From contig NZ_JPMY01000005.1 in the NCBI RefSeq assembly GCF_000761545.1, positions 43,064 through 107,063 of the forward strand: a DNA stretch of 64,000 bases. The letters are read 5' to 3'. The notes below the pieces were generated by a model. That model did no database searches, was not told the origin of the DNA, and saw only the letters and a program-made list of their open reading frames with translations. Below, piece by piece: positions 1 to 9,592 of this stretch (position 1 is the stretch's first letter; every line of letters begins with the position of its first letter). The translations under genes and the position numbers were made by a program. The stretch is from Pseudomonas sp. ML96 (GTDB lineage: Bacteria > Pseudomonadota > Gammaproteobacteria > Pseudomonadales > Pseudomonadaceae).

Positions 1-239
1 TACTCACCAGCTATCCCAACTTCATCTTCAGCCTGAAGGCGAGCGAGGTGCCGGAGTTCGTCTCGGCCATGGAGCAGGTGCGTGACCAGGCGGCCTTCGA
101 CAAGCTGGTGGAGCGCTGGGGCCTTCGCCGCAGTAACCCCGAGTTCTGGCAGTACTTCCACGACCTGTCGAGCTACATCCAGGAGACCGAGCCGACGGAA
201 GCCGGCGTGCTGGACATGAACCGCTACCGAAACCTCTGA
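1..239 (+). CDS. cti: Probable fatty acid cis/trans isomerase, C-terminal fragment
   Basis: The reading frame is open from the window edge (first full codon at 3) to TGA at 237-239, leaving about 78 C-terminal residues. The tail reads SYPNF, then a WGLRR and NPEFW block, and ends DMNRYRNL. This resembles the end of the periplasmic, haem-containing cis/trans isomerase Cti, which converts cis- to trans-unsaturated phospholipid acyl chains during solvent or heat stress. The haem motif and catalytic region lie outside the window, so the name rests on remembered tail similarity. The gene ends just before a strong shared terminator. Confidence 0.6.
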   Translation, partial: LTSYPNFIFSLKASEVPEFVSAMEQVRDQAAFDKLVERWGLRRSNPEFWQYFHDLSSYIQETEPTEAGVLDMNRYRNL

Positions 240-245
240 GGCAAT

Positions 246-277
246 GAAAAAGCCCGCCGATTGGCGGGCTTTTTCAT
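246..277. terminator. Bidirectional rho-independent terminator
   Basis: A-run, GCCCGCC, loop GATT, GGCGGGC, T-run. It sits between two convergent genes and can end both. Nearly the same hairpin recurs at 36878-36905 and 49556-49582. Confidence 0.92.
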
Positions 278-291
278 TCTGCGGCGCGTGC

Positions 292-1086
292 TTAGAAGTG
301 CACTTTGGCCAGCAGGCTGATGGCGCTCTGGTCGGTACCGCCGAGGATTTCGTCGCCCAGGAAGCTGTCGTCGTCGATGCCGTACTTGTCGCTCCAGTAG
401 TCGTATTCCACGCCTACGTAGAACTTCTCGCCCCAACCCAGGGCCTTGGCCAGGTCGTACTTGATCTGCGGGTTGAAGTGCAGGTTGGCGTGGTAGCTGT
501 CGTCGTTGTCCACGACCCAGTCCATGAAGCCGTCGATCACCACGTTGGAGTTGCCAACCGGGATGGTGTAGCTCCACACCGGGGTGATCTGCCAGACGTT
601 GTCACCGTCGCGCTTGCCATCGGTGGTGCGCAGGTAGGTGTTCAGCTGGAAGTAGTCGAAGCCGGGGATGTTCAGGTCCACGGCCGGGCCGATCAGGTAG
701 GAGTCGACATCGTCTTCGCCGAACTCGTAGGTGGCGGCCAGCAGGACGTCCTTGATCGGGCCGAACGACAGGTCGGCGCCGCTGATCTTGCCGAACGACA
801 GGCGCGGGCTGATCTCGCCATAGAAGGTATGGCCGTCACCGGCGCCGTTGGTGGCCTCGGTGTTGTACTTGATGCCGTCGACGAAGACGAACAGGTCACC
901 GAAGCTCCAGCCGCTAGCGTGCTCGAAGGTCACGGTCTGCTGCTTGGGCGGGTCGATCTTGAAGTCGATGCCATTGAGGTAGGTCAGGCTGTTGTCTTGC
1001 CACAGCAGCAGGTCGCCGGCCATGGCCTGACCGGCTGCCAGCAGGCTGCCGGCCAACAACAGGGAGGTGGTGGTGCGATTCATCAA
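292..1086 (-). CDS. Tsx-like nucleoside-specific outer-membrane channel
   Basis: 264 residues with a signal peptide (hydrophobic LLLAGSLLAAG, cleavage after AMA near residue 23). The mature part is aromatic-rich with alternating beta-strand character and ends in Phe, as expected of an outer-membrane barrel. It matches the Tsx/OmpK nucleoside-channel family (about 250-290 residues). It is the last gene of a minus-strand purine locus containing a deaminase and a BMP-type importer, which supports nucleoside or nucleobase entry as its role. It has its own upstream gap of 279 bp with a weak RutR-like operator (1123-1138), so it may be a separate transcription unit under the same regulator. Confidence 0.85.
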   Translation of the reverse strand: MMNRTTTSLLLAGSLLAAGQAMAGDLLLWQDNSLTYLNGIDFKIDPPKQQTVTFEHASGWSFGDLFVFVDGIKYNTEATNGAGDGHTFYGEISPRLSFGKISGADLSFGPIKDVLLAATYEFGEDDVDSYLIGPAVDLNIPGFDYFQLNTYLRTTDGKRDGDNVWQITPVWSYTIPVGNSNVVIDGFMDWVVDNDDSYHANLHFNPQIKYDLAKALGWGEKFYVGVEYDYWSDKYGIDDDSFLGDEILGGTDQSAISLLAKVHF

Positions 1087-1122
1087 GTGCTCCTGGAATT
1101 ATTAATGTTTTATGTGTTGAAC

Positions 1123-1138
1123 CTGTCGAATTGGTCAG
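1123..1138. promoter_or_regulatory. Weak RutR-like operator before the Tsx-like gene
   Basis: CTGTCGAATTGGTCAG matches the RutR consensus TTGACCA-N2-TGGTCAA at 10 of 14 positions. Read on the minus strand it shares 13 of 16 bases with the site before the tetR gene (9411-9426). It lies 37-52 bp upstream of the start at 1086. Confidence 0.4.
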
Positions 1139-1173
1139 GCTTTCACTGCTTGAGCAAGAACGGCGCCAATTCT

Positions 1174-1187
1174 TGTCCCGCGGGACA
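1174..1187. promoter_or_regulatory. Perfect 14-bp palindrome TGTCCCGCGGGACA
   Basis: A perfect inverted repeat in the 279-bp gap between the deaminase and the Tsx-like gene. It may be an operator for an unidentified regulator. There is no downstream T-run, so a terminator is unlikely. Apart from this and the site at 1123-1138 nothing else is recognisable in the gap. Confidence 0.35.
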
Positions 1188-1365
1188 GAAAGCTGGCTTT
1201 TTCTCGGATTTTTTCCTTTCCTGCCTTTTTTCTCGGCGTGCTGGCGGGCTGCCCGCACCGCTAGCACGCTCAAAGCCTCCTCGCGGCCGCTGTGGGCGGC
1301 CGTGGCGAAGGCGTTGATCGGGGTATTTGCTGCTTCAGGATGGCGCGCTTCTGCGCCATCACGGG

Positions 1366-2445
<1,080 letters not shown>

Positions 2446-3411
2446 TCAGGCGGTGGCCTCCTGGCGACGGTAAGCATAGGTGTCGGCGAAGCGCGACAGC
2501 ATGTAGTCGCTGCAGGAGATAGGCGCGTACTTTGGCGGGTTGCTGGCATCGAAGCAGCCCGGCAGGCAGCTGATCTCGGTGTCCGGGTGTGGCTCGGCGA
2601 AGAACGGCATGGAGTAGCGGTCGACGCCCAGCGGGCTGATCACCCGGTGCGGGGTGGATTTGTAGCGGTCGTTGCTCCAGCGCGCCATCATGTCGCCGAT
2701 GTTGACCACGTAGGTGCCTTCCACCGGCGGTGCGTCGATCCACTCGCCGCGCACGTCCTGCACCTGCAGGCCGCCGGCGTTGTCCTGGTACAGCAGGGTC
2801 ACGCAGCCGTAGTCGGTGTGGGCGCCGGCGCCTTGTTGCTCGGCGCTGCTGGCGGTCTGGCGCGGTGGGTAGTGGATCATGCGGAACACGCTGATCGGGT
2901 CGGCGAAGCGCTGGTCGAAGAAGTCTTCCTCGATGCCCAGGGCTTCAGCCATGGCACGCAGCAGGGTCAGCGACAGCTCGTGCATGTCCAGGTAGTGCTG
3001 CTGCATCAGCGCTGCCCAGCCGGCGATCTGCGGGTGCCGGTTGGGGCCGCGCAGCGCCTTGCCGGCGAGTACGTCGGGGTGCTCGGCGTCCATGTGGAAA
3101 CCCATGTCGAAGGTCTCCTTGAGGTCGCTCGGCTTGCTCGGGTCGAGCTGCTCGGTGGCGATGGCGCCGTAGCCGCGATGATGGGCGGTCTGGGTGATGT
3201 CGATGCGCAGCTTTTCCTCGGCCGGTCGGGCGAAGAAGTCCACGGCGGCGGCCTTCAGCTCGGCGATGCGCGAGTCCGGAATCGGGTGGCCCTTGATGTA
3301 GTAGAAGCCCCATTCGCGGCAGGCGTGGTCGATCTGCCGGGCGACTGCGAGCTTGGCGGCCTGGTCGTCCTGGTACAGGGGGGCGATATCGATGATGGGC
3401 AGGGTGTTCAT
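2446..3411 (-). CDS. 2OG-Fe(II) oxygenase, isopenicillin N synthase-like superfamily
   Basis: 321 residues: an N-terminal DIOX_N-like region (about 1-110), then the double-stranded beta-helix. The iron triad is H198/D200 (AHTDYG) and H255 (STPHRV), and the 2-oxoglutarate carboxylate site is R265-x-S267 (RYSMPFF). Such enzymes oxidise small molecules using O2 and 2-oxoglutarate; this substrate is unknown. A GGAG Shine-Dalgarno lies six bases before the ATG. Its place between a purine ABC importer and a purine deaminase suggests a purine-related substrate, which is inference. Flanking gaps are 129 bp (downstream) and 229 bp (upstream). No RutR-like site is visible directly upstream. Confidence 0.85.
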   Translation of the reverse strand: MNTLPIIDIAPLYQDDQAAKLAVARQIDHACREWGFYYIKGHPIPDSRIAELKAAAVDFFARPAEEKLRIDITQTAHHRGYGAIATEQLDPSKPSDLKETFDMGFHMDAEHPDVLAGKALRGPNRHPQIAGWAALMQQHYLDMHELSLTLLRAMAEALGIEEDFFDQRFADPISVFRMIHYPPRQTASSAEQQGAGAHTDYGCVTLLYQDNAGGLQVQDVRGEWIDAPPVEGTYVVNIGDMMARWSNDRYKSTPHRVISPLGVDRYSMPFFAEPHPDTEISCLPGCFDASNPPKYAPISCSDYMLSRFADTYAYRRQEATA

Positions 3412-3612
3412 GCTGGCTCCAAGAAGGACGGTCCGCGGCGCCGGTCTGGCGGGTGAGCGCGGTCCGGGTTGCTGCGAGTCTTCTCGTACCCATGCAGCGA
3501 AGAGGTCGGCTCGGGCCGGCCCTGTGCGCGGTTCTCCCGGGGGAGGGACGGCAGCACGTCTTCAGTAAAACCGCCACGCGGGGTGCACGGCGGCGGAATT
3601 CTACGGCAGTTC

Positions 3613-3631
3613 GGGGGCGCCTGGCGCCCCC
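3613..3631 (-). other. GC-rich hairpin after the BMP gene
   Basis: GGGGGCGCC-T-GGCGCCCCC lies 9 bp past the stop of the binding-protein gene, with no T-run. Hairpins like this after binding-protein genes often stabilise the upstream mRNA or cause partial termination. The rest of the 229-bp gap up to 3412-3640 shows nothing recognisable. Confidence 0.55.
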
Positions 3632-3640
3632 GTTGGCCGG

Positions 3641-4723
3641 TTACTTCGGCAGTTCGGCGGTGATGCCCTTGACGTAGTAGTTCATGCCCGCCAGTTCGGC
3701 GTTGCTGGCCACGGCGCCCTCGGCGATCTTGACCGCGCCGCTCTGGTCCATGATCGGGCCGGTGAACGGGTGGAAGGTGCCGGCCTTGATGTCGGCGATG
3801 ATCTTCTCGGCTTCGGCTTTCACGTCAGCCGGTACCAGGTCGCTGATCGGCAGCTCGATGGTGCCTTCGGCCAGGCCGCCCCAGTAGTCCTGCGACTTCC
3901 AGTTGCCATCCATGACCGCCTGGGCGCTCTTGATGTAGTGCGGTCCCCAGTTGTTGACGATGGAGGTCAGCACGGCTTTCGGGCCGAAGTGGGCCATGTC
4001 CGAGGCGTAGCCGACGGCGTATACGCCACGACGCTCGGCGGTCTGGATCGGCGCCGGGCTGTCGGTGTGCTGGAACACCACGTCCACGCCCTGGTCGATC
4101 AGCGCGTTGGCGGCATCGGCTTCCTTGCCCGGATCGAACCAGGAGTTGACCCACACCACCTTGATCTCGGTGCCCGGGTTGTACTTGTCCAGGGCCAGCT
4201 GGATCGAGTTGATGTCGCGGATCACTTCCGGAATCGGGAAGGAGGCGATGTAACCGATCTTCTTGGTCTTGGTCATCTTGGCGGCCAGGTAGCCACCGAC
4301 GTAACGGCCTTCATAGGAAGTCGACAGGTAGGTGCCGAGGTTCTTGTCCTGCTTGTAGCCGGTGGCGTGCTCGAAGGTGACCTTGGGGAACTGCTTGGCG
4401 ACCTTGGCGGTGGGGTTCATGTAGCCGAACGAGGTGGTGAACACCAGGTCATAGCCGCCCTTGGCCATGTTGCGGATCACGCGCTCGGCGTCGGCGCCTT
4501 CGGCCACGTTCTCGACGAAGCTGGTCTCGACCTTGTCGCCGAACTGCTTGATCAGCGCCTGGCGGCCCTGCTCGTGCTGGTAGGTCCAGCCGTGGTCGCC
4601 GATCGGGCCGACGTAGACGAAGCCGACCTTCAGCGGATCCGCAGCGGAGGCGGAGAGGGTAGCGCTCAGGCCGATGGCGGCGGCGATGCCGCAAACCAGG
4701 CTCTTCAGGGAAGTGGTGGACAT
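3641..4723 (-). CDS. BMP-family periplasmic purine nucleoside-binding protein
   Basis: 360 residues with a type I signal peptide (cleavage near residue 27, ASA-AD). The only early Cys (C11) is inside the hydrophobic core, so this is not a clear lipoprotein, unlike many family members. The fold is the BMP/PnrA type: KVGFVYVGP start, GYDLVFTTSFGY, VTFEHATGY, and an IDQGVDVVFQHTD hinge region. PnrA-like proteins bind purine nucleosides. It is encoded 212 bp downstream of its two permeases and ATPase. Two RutR-like sites in that gap suggest an extra promoter for the abundant binding protein. Confidence 0.9.
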   Translation of the reverse strand: MSTTSLKSLVCGIAAAIGLSATLSASAADPLKVGFVYVGPIGDHGWTYQHEQGRQALIKQFGDKVETSFVENVAEGADAERVIRNMAKGGYDLVFTTSFGYMNPTAKVAKQFPKVTFEHATGYKQDKNLGTYLSTSYEGRYVGGYLAAKMTKTKKIGYIASFPIPEVIRDINSIQLALDKYNPGTEIKVVWVNSWFDPGKEADAANALIDQGVDVVFQHTDSPAPIQTAERRGVYAVGYASDMAHFGPKAVLTSIVNNWGPHYIKSAQAVMDGNWKSQDYWGGLAEGTIELPISDLVPADVKAEAEKIIADIKAGTFHPFTGPIMDQSGAVKIAEGAVASNAELAGMNYYVKGITAELPK

Positions 4724-4791
4724 AGGGGTTGCTGTGCTCCGTAGCGAGTTGTTGTAGTGGCCTCAGAGGGCGTTTTGCTCAATGCAATAAA

Positions 4792-4807
4792 TTGACCAGA
4801 AAGACAA
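4792..4807. promoter_or_regulatory. RutR-like operator candidate (proximal) before the BMP gene
   Basis: TTGACCAGAAAGACAA has a perfect left half-site TTGACCA and a poor right half, 11 of 14 consensus positions in all. It lies 69-84 bp upstream of the BMP start. Confidence 0.35.
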
Positions 4808-4863
4808 AAAAGCGCTGTTGCGTGTTGCTTCGGGCTTCTGCGCCATAACGGCCGGCGCAGAAG

Positions 4864-4879
4864 TTGGCGAAATGGTCAA
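4864..4879. promoter_or_regulatory. RutR-like operator candidate (distal) before the BMP gene
   Basis: TTGGCGAAATGGTCAA matches TTGACCA-N2-TGGTCAA at 12 of 14 positions, the best match in the window. It lies in the 212-bp gap between the permease gene and the BMP gene. Confidence 0.5.
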
Positions 4880-4935
4880 AACTGGCGCGCCGTGACGAGC
4901 TGCGGCGTGAATCTGGTGCAGTTCGGCGCCCATGC

Positions 4936-5862
4936 TCAATGGCCCGCCTTCCACGGCTGACCGAGGGAAACCGGGGCATACAGGCGGGTCTTGATCGCGT
5001 CGCGGGAGAGCACCACCAGCACCAGGATGGTCGCCACATAGGGCAGCATTGCCAGCAGATTGGACGGCACGCTGATGCCGATGCCCTGCGCGACCAGGTG
5101 GAGGATGCTGGCCAGGCCGAACAGGTAGGCGCCGAGCAGCACGCGGAAGACCCGCCAGCTGGCGAACACCACCAGGGCCAGGGCGATCCAGCCGCGGCCG
5201 GCGGTCATGTTCTCCGCCCACATCGGCGTGTAGGCCAGCGACAAGTAGCCACCGGCCAGGCCGGCCATGGCGCCGCCAAACAGAATCGCCAGGGTGCGCA
5301 CGCGCAGCACCGACAAGCCCATGGCGCTGGCGGCGTCCGGATTCTCGCCGACGGCCTGCAGGATCAGGCCGATGCGGCTCTTCAGCAGCACCCAGGCGAT
5401 CAGCGCGAACAGGGCGAAGGACAGGTAGACCAGCACGTCCTGGTTGAACAGCATGTGGCCGATCAGCGGGATGTCGGCCAGCAGCGGGATGGCCACTGGC
5501 TCGAAGCCGGTCAGCGGCTTACCGACCCAGGCGGCGCCGACGAAGGCCGACAGGCCGACACCGAAGATGGTCAGCGCCAGGCCCGTGGCCACCTGGTTGG
5601 CCTGGCAGCCCAGCGCCACCAGAGCGAACAACGAGGACAGCAGCATGCCGGCCAGGCACGCCAGCAGCACGCCGAGCCACAGGTTGCCGCTGGCGAAGGC
5701 GACGATGAAGCCGATCACCGCGCCGAACAGCATCATGCCTTCCTGGCCGAGGTTGAGGACGCCACTCTTCTCGCACACCAGCTCGCCGAGGGCGACCAGT
5801 AGCAGTGGGGTGCCGCAGCGCACCATGGCATAGAGGATGTTGGACAGCAGGTCGAGATCCAT
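4936..5862 (-). CDS. ABC importer permease (YufQ/NupQ-like)
   Basis: 308 residues, hydrophobic throughout, with about nine membrane segments, of the BPD_transp_2 (branched-chain amino acid/ribose/BMP) permease family. GELVCEKSGVLNLGQEGMM near the N terminus is typical of the second permease in BMP-type nucleoside importers. It follows the other permease after a 12-bp gap in an ATPase-permease-permease operon. It should form the inner-membrane pore as a heterodimer with the upstream permease. Confidence 0.9.
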   Translation of the reverse strand: MDLDLLSNILYAMVRCGTPLLLVALGELVCEKSGVLNLGQEGMMLFGAVIGFIVAFASGNLWLGVLLACLAGMLLSSLFALVALGCQANQVATGLALTIFGVGLSAFVGAAWVGKPLTGFEPVAIPLLADIPLIGHMLFNQDVLVYLSFALFALIAWVLLKSRIGLILQAVGENPDAASAMGLSVLRVRTLAILFGGAMAGLAGGYLSLAYTPMWAENMTAGRGWIALALVVFASWRVFRVLLGAYLFGLASILHLVAQGIGISVPSNLLAMLPYVATILVLVVLSRDAIKTRLYAPVSLGQPWKAGH

Positions 5863-5874
5863 GGGTACTCCGAA

Positions 5875-6972
5875 TCAGGCCAGGGCGTCGCGGGTGGCCG
5901 CGCGCTTGTGCCACAGCGGTTTCAGCCGCGGCTTGTAGAGGATCAGCACATCGCAGGCGAGCAGGTAGAACAGCATCATTCCCTGGAACAGCTCGGTCAG
6001 CGATTGCGGCAGGTTGAGGTTCATCTGCGCGTTCTCGCCGCCCAGGTAGAGCAGGGCCATGAGTAGGCCGGCGCAGACGATGCCGATCGGGTTGAGACGG
6101 CCGAGGAAGGCCACGGTGATGGCGGCGTAGCCGTAGCCCGGTGATACCTGCGGCACCAGTTGGCCGATCGGCCCGGTGACTTCGCTGACCCCGGCCAGAC
6201 CAGCCAGACCGCCGCTGATCAGCAGCGCCAGCCAGACCAGGCGCTTCTCGCGGAAACCGACGAAGCCGGCGGCGCGCTGGTCGAGGCCGAGCACCTTGAT
6301 CTGGAAGCCGAGGAAGCTCTTCTGCAGCAGCACCCAGACCGCCACCAGGGCGAACAGGGCGAAGAACAGGCCGATATGCACGCGGCCGTCCTCGAACAGC
6401 TGCGGCAGGCGGCTGGCGTCACCGAACATCGCCGACTCGGGGAAGCTGAAGCCGTTCGGGTCCTTGAGCGGGCCGTGGACGAAGAACAGCAGCAGGTTCA
6501 GGGCGATGTAGTTGAGCATGATGGTGGTGAGGATTTCGTTGGCGTTGAACTGCGTGCGCAGCCACGCCGCCAGAGCACCCCAGGCAGCGCCGGCAAGCGC
6601 GCCGACGGCGATCACCAGGACCAGCGCCCAGCGGCTTTCCCAGTCGATGATGTGCACCGCCAGCGCGCTGCCGACCAGAGCGCCCATCAGCAGCTGGCCC
6701 TCGGCGCCGATGTTCCAGATCCGCGCCTGGTAGGCCACGGCCAGGCCGAAGGCGCAGAGCAGGATCGGCAGCGCCTTGATCAGCAGCTCCGAGACGCCGT
6801 AGAAGTCGCTGATCGGCTCGATCAGCAGGGTGTGGAAGGTGGCCAGCGGATCGTGGCCGAGCGCGGCGAACAGGATCGCCCCGCTGATCAGCGTCAGCAG
6901 GCCGGCCAGCAGCGGCGAGAGCAGGAGCATGGCGCGCGACTGCTGGGTACGGGGTTCGAGGGATAACAGCAT
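5875..6972 (-). CDS. ABC importer permease (YufP/NupP-like)
   Basis: 365 residues of the BPD_transp_2 family, a little longer than its partner because of an N-terminal extension. IWNIGAEGQLLMGAL and NANEILTTIMLNYIA are typical of the YufP-type subunit of purine nucleoside importers. It starts 12 bp after the ATPase stop, so ATPase and both permeases are translated from one message. Confidence 0.9.
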   Translation of the reverse strand: MLLSLEPRTQQSRAMLLLSPLLAGLLTLISGAILFAALGHDPLATFHTLLIEPISDFYGVSELLIKALPILLCAFGLAVAYQARIWNIGAEGQLLMGALVGSALAVHIIDWESRWALVLVIAVGALAGAAWGALAAWLRTQFNANEILTTIMLNYIALNLLLFFVHGPLKDPNGFSFPESAMFGDASRLPQLFEDGRVHIGLFFALFALVAVWVLLQKSFLGFQIKVLGLDQRAAGFVGFREKRLVWLALLISGGLAGLAGVSEVTGPIGQLVPQVSPGYGYAAITVAFLGRLNPIGIVCAGLLMALLYLGGENAQMNLNLPQSLTELFQGMMLFYLLACDVLILYKPRLKPLWHKRAATRDALA

Positions 6973-6984
6973 GTCGGGCTCTCG

Positions 6985-8526
6985 TCAGGCAGCGTCTTGC
7001 GGGGTGTCGAACTGGCCGGCCATCCAGCGGCCGACCTCCACGGTATGGGTCTCGGCGGTGGCCTTGAGCGGTGACAGGCGACCGCTACACAGGGCGCCGA
7101 TGCGGTCGCTGATCTGGAACAGCTCGTCGAGGTCCTCGGAGATCACCAGGATCGCCGCGCCGGCATCGCGCAGGGCGATCAGCGCGCGGTGGATGGCGGC
7201 GGCTGCGCCGACGTCCACGCCCCAGGTCGGGTGCGCGGCCACCAGCAGCTTGGGGTTCTGCAGGATCTCGCGGCCGAGGATGAACTTCTGCAGGTTGCCG
7301 CCGGACAGGCTGCGGGCCGGGGTGTGGGCGTCGGGGGTCTTCACCGCGAAGCGGCGGATGATCTCCTCGGCCAGCGCCAGCACCTTGCCGGCGCGGATCA
7401 TGCCGCGGCTGACCAGGCCCTGCTGGAAGGCGGTAAGCAGGGCATTGTCGGAGAGGCTCATCTCCGGCACCGCGCCATGGCCGAGCCGCTCGGCCGGCAC
7501 GAAGGCCAGGCCGCGGGCGCGGCGGGCGTCCGGGTAGAGGTGGGCCATCGGCTGGCCGTCGAGAGTGATGCGCTCGCGCTCGCCGGTCGCCAGGCGGACT
7601 TCGCCGGAGAGCAGGGCGAGCAGCTCGTCCTGGCCGTTGCCGGCGACCCCGGCGATGCCGACGATCTCGCCGCTGCGCACTTCCAGGCGCAGGTTGGCGA
7701 AGGAAGTGCCGAACGGGTCCTTGTTGCGCCAGCTCAAGTCATCCACGCGCAGGCGCGGCAGGCCGCCGGCGACTTTCGGGTAGCTGGCCTCCAGGCCCTC
7801 GGCGTCGCCGACCATCAGTCGTGCCAGTTGCAGGTCGCTGCACTCGGCCGGCACACAGTCGCCGGACACCCGGCCGCCGCGCAGCACGGTGGCGTTGTGG
7901 CAAAGGGCGCGCACTTCGCCGAGCTTGTGGCTGATGAACAGAATGCTGCAGCCCTCGGCGGCCAGGGCGCGCAGGGTGACGAACAGCTCCTCGACCTCCT
8001 GCGGGGTGAGCACCGAGGTCGGCTCGTCGAGGATCAGCAGCTTGATGTCCTGCATCAGGCAGCGAACGATCTCCACGCGCTGGCGCTCGCCGATGGACAG
8101 GCTGTGCACCAGGCGCTCGGGCTCCAGGCCCATGCCGTAACGCTGCGATACCTCGCGGATGCGCGGCGCCAGCTGCTTCGGCGTGCCGGCTTCGCGGCCC
8201 AGAGCCAGGGCGATGTTCTCGGCCACGGTCAGGGTCTCGAACAGCGAGAAGTGCTGGAACACCATGCCGATGCCCAGCTCGCGGGCCTGGGCCGGGTCGC
8301 GTACCTGGACCGGATTGCCCTCCCAGAGCACCTCGCCGGAGTCCGGCTGGGTCACGCCGTAGATGATCTTCATCAGGGTGCTCTTGCCGGCGCCGTTCTC
8401 GCCGAGCAGGGCGTGAATCTCGCCGGGCTGGATGCTCAGGTCGACGCGGTCGTTGGCCAGCGTGCCCGGATAGCGCTTGGTGATGGCGCGCAATTGCAGG
8501 CGTTGCGGCAGATCAGATTGGGACAT
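6985..8526 (-). CDS. Purine nucleoside ABC importer, tandem ATPase subunit (YufO/NupO-like)
   Basis: 513 residues with two fused ABC domains. Domain 1 has a canonical Walker A (GENGAGKST, 42-50), signature LSIGERQRVE and Walker B LLILDEPTSVL. Domain 2 has a degenerate Walker A (GVAGNGQDELL) but a good signature LSGGNLQKF, the usual asymmetry in RbsA/YufO ATPases. It is the first gene of the importer operon. A RutR-like operator sits about 45-60 bp upstream of its start. Confidence 0.93.
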   Translation of the reverse strand: MSQSDLPQRLQLRAITKRYPGTLANDRVDLSIQPGEIHALLGENGAGKSTLMKIIYGVTQPDSGEVLWEGNPVQVRDPAQARELGIGMVFQHFSLFETLTVAENIALALGREAGTPKQLAPRIREVSQRYGMGLEPERLVHSLSIGERQRVEIVRCLMQDIKLLILDEPTSVLTPQEVEELFVTLRALAAEGCSILFISHKLGEVRALCHNATVLRGGRVSGDCVPAECSDLQLARLMVGDAEGLEASYPKVAGGLPRLRVDDLSWRNKDPFGTSFANLRLEVRSGEIVGIAGVAGNGQDELLALLSGEVRLATGERERITLDGQPMAHLYPDARRARGLAFVPAERLGHGAVPEMSLSDNALLTAFQQGLVSRGMIRAGKVLALAEEIIRRFAVKTPDAHTPARSLSGGNLQKFILGREILQNPKLLVAAHPTWGVDVGAAAAIHRALIALRDAGAAILVISEDLDELFQISDRIGALCSGRLSPLKATAETHTVEVGRWMAGQFDTPQDAA

Positions 8527-8570
8527 GGTCGGCTCGGTGAATGGTCAGTGTGCGGCAGATAAGCAAAAAC

Positions 8571-8586
8571 ATGGCCAGATGGTCAG
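8571..8586. promoter_or_regulatory. RutR-like operator before the importer operon
   Basis: ATGGCCAGATGGTCAG contains the near-palindrome TGGCCA-GA-TGGTCA and matches the RutR consensus at 11 of 14 positions. It lies in the 174-bp gap between tetR and the ATPase gene, well placed to block the operon promoter. A single extra half-site, TGGTCAG, is at 8542-8548. Confidence 0.5.
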
Positions 8587-8700
8587 GATGGTTTGTCGGC
8601 CCCGTATTTCCTGGCTTTGCGGCATATCCAAGGCGTTATTGTTGGTCCCCGTGGGCGATGTTGGTGCGCGCCTGCGTTACGGACGGAAGCGCTGCACCAC

Positions 8701-9369
8701 TTATGCACCAGTGCTGGGGGGCTGCAGGCCGCAACCTTTCAGAATCACCTGGGTGAGCGAGCGCGTCGCCCGCTCGAAGTCCGCCTCGGCGAGCTGCTCG
8801 CGGCCCAGCACGCGGCGGATCTGCGCACCGAAGTCGGCGTAGTGCTGGGTGCTGCTCCACAGCAGGAAGATCAGGTGAGCCGGGTCGACCGGGTCCATGC
8901 GCCCGGCGGCGATCCACTGTTCGAACACCGCCGTACGGCCGATGAACCAGTTGCGGTAGTCCTGATCGAAGTACGCGCTGAGGCAGGTGCAGCCGCCGAT
9001 CACCTCCATGGCGAAGATGCGTGAGGCCTCCGGGTGCAGGCGCGAGAACTCCATCTTGGCGCGGATGTAGGTGCTCAGCGCCACGGCGGGGTCGTCGTCG
9101 ACGCTGAGGTGGTTGAAGGTGCTGTCCCACAACTCGATGATGTCGGTGAGCACCGCGACGTAGAGGCTCAGCTTGTTGGTGAAGTAGTAGTGCAGGTTGG
9201 CCTTGGGCAGGTCCGCCTGCAGGGCGATGTTGAGCATGGTGGTGCCCTTGAAGCCGTGGCGGGCGAACTCCTGGGCGGCGGCGGCGAGGATGCGACTCTC
9301 GTTGGCCTGGCGAATGCGGCCGGCCGGTTTCTCCGCACTGGCCGAATGGGAGGGGATGAGGATGTTCAT
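8701..9369 (-). CDS. TetR-family regulator, RutR/PydR-like
   Basis: 222 residues. The N-terminal helix-turn-helix spans about 25-70 (RILAAAAQEFARHGF, then LPKANLHYYFTNK). The C-terminal part has the RutR-type ligand domain signature DPAHLIFLLWSSTQHYADF, almost the same as in E. coli RutR, which binds uracil and controls pyrimidine and purine genes through TTGACCA-N2-TGGTCAA. A longer frame to 9456 exists, but the start at 9369 has a GAGAG ribosome site and leaves the operator 9411-9426 in the promoter. Gene position and sites suggest it represses the adjacent importer. The ligand here is unknown. Confidence 0.88.
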   Translation of the reverse strand: MNILIPSHSASAEKPAGRIRQANESRILAAAAQEFARHGFKGTTMLNIALQADLPKANLHYYFTNKLSLYVAVLTDIIELWDSTFNHLSVDDDPAVALSTYIRAKMEFSRLHPEASRIFAMEVIGGCTCLSAYFDQDYRNWFIGRTAVFEQWIAAGRMDPVDPAHLIFLLWSSTQHYADFGAQIRRVLGREQLAEADFERATRSLTQVILKGCGLQPPSTGA

Positions 9370-9410
9370 TGCGACTCTCGCTGAGGCTGGTGCCGCTTCC
9401 CTGCAAATAG

Positions 9411-9426
9411 CTGACCAATTGATCAG
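9411..9426. promoter_or_regulatory. RutR-like operator before tetR (autoregulation)
   Basis: CTGACCAATTGATCAG is a 16-bp inverted repeat with one mismatched pair, matching the RutR consensus at 11 of 14 positions. It lies 42-57 bp upstream of the tetR start, as expected for autorepression. Confidence 0.55.
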
Positions 9427-9592
9427 AGCCGCCGTTGCTGGGGGATACGCCGGCAATCGGCGCTGCGAGCGCCCTGCGGCGAGGCGCGGGCGTCGTTTTG
9501 GTGCGACGGATTCTTATTCCTACTGAATTACTAGGACTTTGTCCGGGAGCGGCGATTGGCGTACACTGGCGCCACGTTTGCGAGGAGTTGCC

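Noticed and set aside
9370..9456. Longer N terminus for the RutR-like TetR
   Set aside because: It would place the operator 9411-9426 in the coding sequence and lacks a ribosome site. The start at 9369 has GAGAG.
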